Source of the DNA: CAZJHX01 sp964545715
GTDB taxonomy: Bacteria; Myxococcota_A; UBA9042; GCA-2863065
Assembly (NCBI GenBank): GCA_964545715.1
Contig: CAZJHX010000264.1
Coordinates: forward strand, 1-8,797
Length of the DNA stretch: 8,797 bases
Reading direction: 5' to 3'
The translations under genes were made by a program, and so were the position numbers. The first letter of the stretch is position 1. Each line of letters begins with the position of its first letter. Below are positions 5,966 to 8,797 of this stretch, piece after piece. The notes below the pieces were generated by a model, which worked only from the letters and a program-made list of their open reading frames with translations, ran no database searches and was not told the origin of the DNA.

Positions 5966-7204
5966 TCAGGGCCCGTCCGGCGGGCCGGGTTGCGGCGGGT
6001 CGGGGTCGGGCTGCGGCGGATCCGGCTGCGGCGGATCCGGCTGCGGCGGATCCGGCTGCGGCGGATCCGGCTGTGGCGGGGCCGGCTGCGGCGGGTCCGG
6101 TTGTGGCGGGGCCGGCTGCGGCGGGGCCCGCTCGGACAGGTCGCGCTTGGCCACCGGCATGACCAGCGACGGATCTTGCATCAGGGCCAGAAGCGGGTTG
6201 GTCGACGACAGGATGAAGCGGGTGTTCTGTGTCAGCGACTCGTCGTACAACTCCAGCAACTTCAGGAACCGGAAGAAGTCGGGGGCCTTGTTGAAGGCCT
6301 CGGCCTTGATACGGATGGCCTCGGCGACCGCCCTGCCCCGGAGCTCCCGAATCCCGCGGTCCCGCTCGCCCACGATGATGCCGAGCTGCTGCTCCTTGAC
6401 CCGCCGGATGGTGCCTGTGCACGTGTCGCCAAGCTTGTTGTACCGCGCGATGTCGCGTCCCCGGTCCTTTGTGATCTTGGTCGTGATCTCGGCGTGCACC
6501 TGCGGTGAGTAGTTCAGGTACTTGAAGTGCAGGTCGAGGATCTCGATCCCGAAGTCCTCCCGTAGGATCTTGTTCGACGTCTCCAGAATCTCGGCGACAA
6601 TCTCGGACCGAAGCGCCCTGGCGTCCTCCGTCCCGGTCGCACCGACTTGATCGGCAGCGATCTGCTCGTACTCGTCCAGCATCTGCTTGATTTCGGGGTT
6701 CGCCTGCATTTGGCACTCGGGATAGTCGACGAACAGGAACTTGAGGTCCGCGGTGGCTCGAGCGGCGAAGCTCCGCCCCTTGTCCCGGACGATGGACGCG
6801 AGCCGGTGGTCGCGAATCGCCGCCTGGATGCGTTTGGTGACGATGCTGTCCATGCTCGCCTTGGCCCGCTGGTCGTCTCCCACCGCGGTGTAGAAATGCG
6901 TCGGACCTCCCTCGCTCTCGTCGATCCGCCACCGGGCGAAGGCCGTGAAGTCGATGGGCTTGAGCTCGGCCGTGTTGGTGTTGCGGGTGATGTCGTCCCA
7001 GCCGCGCACCCGGCTGTCGAGCAACCGAGCGTCCTCTATGAACGGGATGAGGAAGTACAGACCTGGCTCACGTTTTTCGTCGATCGGATCCCCAAACTTC
7101 GTGACCACGACGAACTGGTCGGGTCGCACGACGTAGAACGACTTCCAGACGGTAACGAGGACGACGATGGCAGCGACCATGGAGACTATGCGGGAGGTGC
7201 TCAT
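5966..7204 (-). CDS. hflC: HflC, SPFH/band-7 partner of HflK, with proline-rich tail
   Basis: HflC and HflK form a membrane complex that binds the AAA protease FtsH and limits its activity on membrane substrates. The protein has 412 residues (E. coli HflC is about 334). The N-terminal membrane helix spans about residues 5-20 (IVSMVAAIVVLVTVW), followed by the band-7 domain from about 24 (VVRPDQFVVVTKFG, EPGLYFLIPF). A helical stretch follows (AVAEAIRIKAEAF), then the HflC-typical APDFFRFLKLLELYDESL. The start is ATG at 7204 rather than an upstream in-frame codon at 7342: it overlaps the hflK stop by four bases (ATGA), has AGGGGGG just ahead and begins directly with the membrane helix. Residues 360-412 form a PPQP(D/A) repeat tail absent from standard HflC. 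By family topology this tail lies in the periplasm. Confidence 0.93.
   Translation of the reverse strand: MSTSRIVSMVAAIVVLVTVWKSFYVVRPDQFVVVTKFGDPIDEKREPGLYFLIPFIEDARLLDSRVRGWDDITRNTNTAELKPIDFTAFARWRIDESEGGPTHFYTAVGDDQRAKASMDSIVTKRIQAAIRDHRLASIVRDKGRSFAARATADLKFLFVDYPECQMQANPEIKQMLDEYEQIAADQVGATGTEDARALRSEIVAEILETSNKILREDFGIEILDLHFKYLNYSPQVHAEITTKITKDRGRDIARYNKLGDTCTGTIRRVKEQQLGIIVGERDRGIRELRGRAVAEAIRIKAEAFNKAPDFFRFLKLLELYDESLTQNTRFILSSTNPLLALMQDPSLVMPVAKRDLSERAPPQPAPPQPDPPQPAPPQPDPPQPDPPQPDPPQPDPPQPDPDPPQPGPPDGP
6005..6124 (-). repeat. 15-bp tandem repeat encoding eight PPQP(D/A) units
   Basis: Eight consecutive 15-bp units, typified on the plus strand by GGATCCGGCTGCGGC, encode PPQPA or PPQPD at HflC residues 361-400, followed by a degenerate end (PDPPQPGPPDGP). 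The left-hand units are almost identical and the right-hand ones have diverged (GGGGCCGGCTGCGGC, GGGTCCGGTTGTGGC). This suggests recent expansion by slippage. The encoded segment should be a stiff polyproline-type extension. Confidence 0.9.
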
Positions 7205-8247
7205 TTGGCCCCCCCTGGCAGCGCCGGGAAGAAGTCCTTGATCGGCAAGTGCATCGACACCCTGCTCCCCTCGTTGTCTTCGATGACTATCTTCTCGTCG
7301 AGCCCCTGAAGCACTCGCTTCATCGTCTTCAGGAACATCCACTGCCGGGTGATCTCGGGTGCCCAGTGGTACTCCTTCGCCTTGGCGAGAAACGCGCTGG
7401 CCTCACCGTGGGCGTTCTCGACGACCTGCGCGAGCTCCTTCTCCGCCCGGCCGATCGTCTCGTTCTTTTTCCGTCTGGCCACACCGATCGCGTTGTCCTG
7501 CTCCGCCTTGGCCTCGGCGAGCTCGCCCTGCACCTTGGCGAGGGTACGGGTCAGGTCATCGAATGCCTTGCGGGCATTCTCGGGCACATCCGCCGACTTG
7601 ATGGCGACCTCGGTGAGTTGCACGCCGGTCGGGACCTTGTCGCGGAGCGCCATCTGCGTCGTGGACTGGGCCAGGCTGGCTATCTCGATCTGCTTGGTCG
7701 TGAGCACCTCGTCCAGCGAGTAATCACCGACGACCTGGCGCATCACCCCCATAGAGATGTCCCGGATCGTGGACTCACGATCCTTGATCTCGAACAGCCA
7801 GGTGTGGATGTCGTCGATCTTGTAGACGAGCGACCATCGCACGTGGACCAGCATGAGGTCGCCCGTGAGCATCAGCGACTCTTCGTCGGCGTCGAACCGC
7901 CCGCCACTCTCGTCGCTATCAGCGGACTTGCTCCGGAACCCGAACTCGAGCCGGTGCTGCCGGTTCACGGGGACGGCAAACACCTCGTCTATGAACGGGA
8001 ACTTCATGTGGAGCCCGGGGCCGAACACCTCGGGGAGCGGCTTGCCGAAACGCAGGACGATAGCCTCCTCCTCCGGCTCGAGCTGAAAGAAGACCGAAAA
8101 GCCGAGGATCAACACGAGCACGAGGCCGCCCAGGGCCTTCAGAATGGGTCCCTTGCCCGCGAGGCGCTTCAGGAGCGGCCTGAGCGCCACCCCGAGACCC
8201 CGCTCGGGAATGTCGCCGAATGTCCAGCCATCTTCATTTTCCGCCAT
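7201..8247 (-). CDS. hflK: HflK, SPFH/band-7 membrane protein modulating FtsH
   Basis: This is the first gene of the hflK-hflC pair, 348 residues from ATG at 8247. Residues 1-34 form a short cytoplasmic lead (MAENEDGWTFGD). One membrane helix spans about 35-56 (ILKALGGLVLVLILGFSVFF). The band-7 domain follows, with the family marks EEEAIVLRFGKP (59-70) and GPGLHMKFPF. A charged coiled-coil stretch rich in Ala, Glu and Lys (GELAEAKAEQDNAIGVARRK and onward) leads to a helical C-terminal part. The start at 8247 is preferred over GTG at 8262, because the bases between are the ribosome binding site of the ATG. HflK alternates with HflC in a dome-like assembly around FtsH. No ftsH gene lies in the window, so it would be encoded elsewhere. 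The Gly-rich N-terminus of enterobacterial HflK is absent. Confidence 0.94.
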   Translation of the reverse strand: MAENEDGWTFGDIPERGLGVALRPLLKRLAGKGPILKALGGLVLVLILGFSVFFQLEPEEEAIVLRFGKPLPEVFGPGLHMKFPFIDEVFAVPVNRQHRLEFGFRSKSADSDESGGRFDADEESLMLTGDLMLVHVRWSLVYKIDDIHTWLFEIKDRESTIRDISMGVMRQVVGDYSLDEVLTTKQIEIASLAQSTTQMALRDKVPTGVQLTEVAIKSADVPENARKAFDDLTRTLAKVQGELAEAKAEQDNAIGVARRKKNETIGRAEKELAQVVENAHGEASAFLAKAKEYHWAPEITRQWMFLKTMKRVLQGLDEKIVIEDNEGSRVSMHLPIKDFFPALPGGAK

Positions 8248-8250
8248 CGC

Positions 8251-8260
8251 TTCCCTCTCC
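8251..8260 (-). promoter_or_regulatory. Ribosome binding site of hflK
   Basis: The minus strand reads GGAGAGGGAA, then GCG and ATG at 8247. The core GAGGG is five bases from the start. The sequence also explains why an in-frame GTG at 8262 appears as an upstream start: translating through it gives MEREA, which is simply the Shine-Dalgarno region. No convincing promoter was found in 8261-8390. Confidence 0.7.
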
Positions 8261-8390
8261 ACCGGCCGTCCAGAAGCCTATCGCGCATCGAAGTACGCGT
8301 CCCCAACACGCCGACAACGTGCGCGTGCGCCCGATGTGCGACAACTCTCCCGAGTTTTCAATCATCCGAGAGTAGCCAGCGGGGCGAGCG

Positions 8391-8750
8391 CGGGCAAGCG
8401 ATGCCGCCTTCTGGATCATCCTCCGCAGGCTCTGGTCGGACTGGGCACGAGCGCTCGTGATCGTGAAGCCCGCGACCGTGATTGGCTGGCATCGCAAGGG
8501 CTTCCGCGCCTTGTGGCGCCGGAAGTGCGGATCGGGCCGCCCACGGATCGCCTGGTTCGAGAAAGCACATCGAGTTCATCAAGCGAATCTCGGCCGACCA
8601 TCCCGGCTGGGGCGAGGACAGGATCGCAGAGGAACTCGCCGCCAAGTTCGGCATCCACCACGCTGCGAGCACGATCCGCCGATACATGGGCCCGCGGCGC
8701 CCACGACCACCACGAGGCGATCAGCGCTGTCATCTCGAGCCGGGATGGCT
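8391..8750 (+). pseudogene. N-terminal remnant of an rve-type integrase/transposase, frameshifted
   Basis: From about 8400 the plus strand reads DAAFWIILRRLWSDWARAL then VIVKPATVIGWHRKGFRALW and GRPRI. This is the N-terminal helix-turn-helix part of rve/DDE integrase-type transposases. Near 8556 the similarity moves to another frame and continues as RKHIEFIKRISADHPGWGED, RIAEELAAKFGIHHAASTIRRYM and PPRGDQR (to about 8727). This looks like a +1 or -2 frameshift. A stop at 8373-8375 precedes the first part and no start codon fits. After PPRGDQR the expected WxTFxxNH and the catalytic core do not follow; the text up to the window end is unrelated. It is a dead copy, distinct from the one at 4855-5040, because the two overlap in the STxxRYM segment. 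Confidence 0.7.
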
Positions 8751-8759
8751 CGTAGCCGA

Positions 8760-8783
8760 CCCGCCAGTGGCGGGGCCGCGGCC
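8760..8783. repeat. GC-rich inverted repeats near the right edge
   Basis: CCCGCC-AGT-GGCGGG (8760-8774) forms a six-base-pair stem with a three-base loop. It is followed immediately by the palindrome GGCCGCGGCC (8774-8783) and shortly after by a run of C. No T-tract follows, so this is not a standard intrinsic terminator. It may be a mobile-element end or an assembly boundary. Confidence 0.35.
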
Positions 8784-8797
8784 GGACCCCCCCCGGG

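Noticed and set aside
5966..6124. CRISPR-like array
   Set aside because: The 15-bp units are contiguous, without spacers, and keep the hflC reading frame. This is a coding tandem repeat.
5757..6932. Open frame of 391 codons on the minus strand
   Set aside because: It overlaps hflC in another frame. It is Arg/Gly/Ala-rich, and its repeat part is just the 15-bp repeat read out of frame.
7205..7342. Upstream start for hflC at 7342
   Set aside because: The extra 46 residues are an out-of-frame reading of the hflK 3' end. The ATG at 7204 has a ribosome binding site, an ATGA overlap and is followed directly by the membrane helix.
8342..8356. Hairpin AACTC-TCCC-GAGTT followed by a few T as a terminator on the plus strand
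   Set aside because: The stem is only five base pairs and weak, the T-run is short, and no plus-strand gene ends there.
7249..8460. Open frame of 403 codons on the plus strand
   Set aside because: It is antisense to hflK, whose minus-strand product is clearly a band-7 protein. The plus text is Leu/Arg/His-rich without domains.

Overview
This is a GC-rich bacterial window. All intact genes lie on the minus strand, and all plus-strand coding traces are decayed mobile-element fragments. The leftmost gene combines FG-GAP/VCBS-like calcium-loop motifs, several MopE-type 'CDGxDNDCDG' motifs and an acidic-proline linker. That architecture is typical of large secreted proteins of Myxococcota, Bradymonadota and related former Deltaproteobacteria. 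The lineage is inferred from this style alone, since there is no rRNA or other phylogenetic marker.

Layout from left to right: (1) positions 1-4687 (minus) hold one uninterrupted frame of more than 1,560 codons. It encodes a secreted repeat protein that starts at 4687 with a clear ribosome binding site and signal peptide, and runs off the left edge inside an EEPV/EEPT repeat. (2) Positions 4688-5136 carry no intact gene. They hold a striking trio of TTGA/TCAA palindromes (4811-4849), upstream of the big gene, and a plus-strand remnant of an rve-type integrase/transposase (about 4855-5040). (3) Positions 5137-5571 (minus) encode a VapC/FitB-like PIN-domain toxin. Only the C-terminal end of its antitoxin is legible just upstream (5568-5657), overlapping the toxin start. 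(4) Positions 5658-5965 are mostly empty, with one doubtful 36-codon hydrophobic ORF. (5) Positions 5966-8247 (minus) form a tight hflK-hflC pair with a 4-bp overlap. They encode the two SPFH/band-7 membrane proteins known to form a complex with the FtsH protease. The HflC here carries an unusual PPQP(D/A) pentapeptide tail. (6) From about 8391 to the right edge lies a second plus-strand integrase remnant, frameshifted, followed by GC-rich palindromes and a C-run.

HflK and HflC should act together in the inner membrane. The toxin locus, the integrase debris and the big secreted protein look like independent accessory cargo. I see no convincing new multi-gene system. The features most worth follow-up are the triple palindrome in front of the secreted-protein gene, the proline-rich HflC tail, and a toxin whose antitoxin appears broken.
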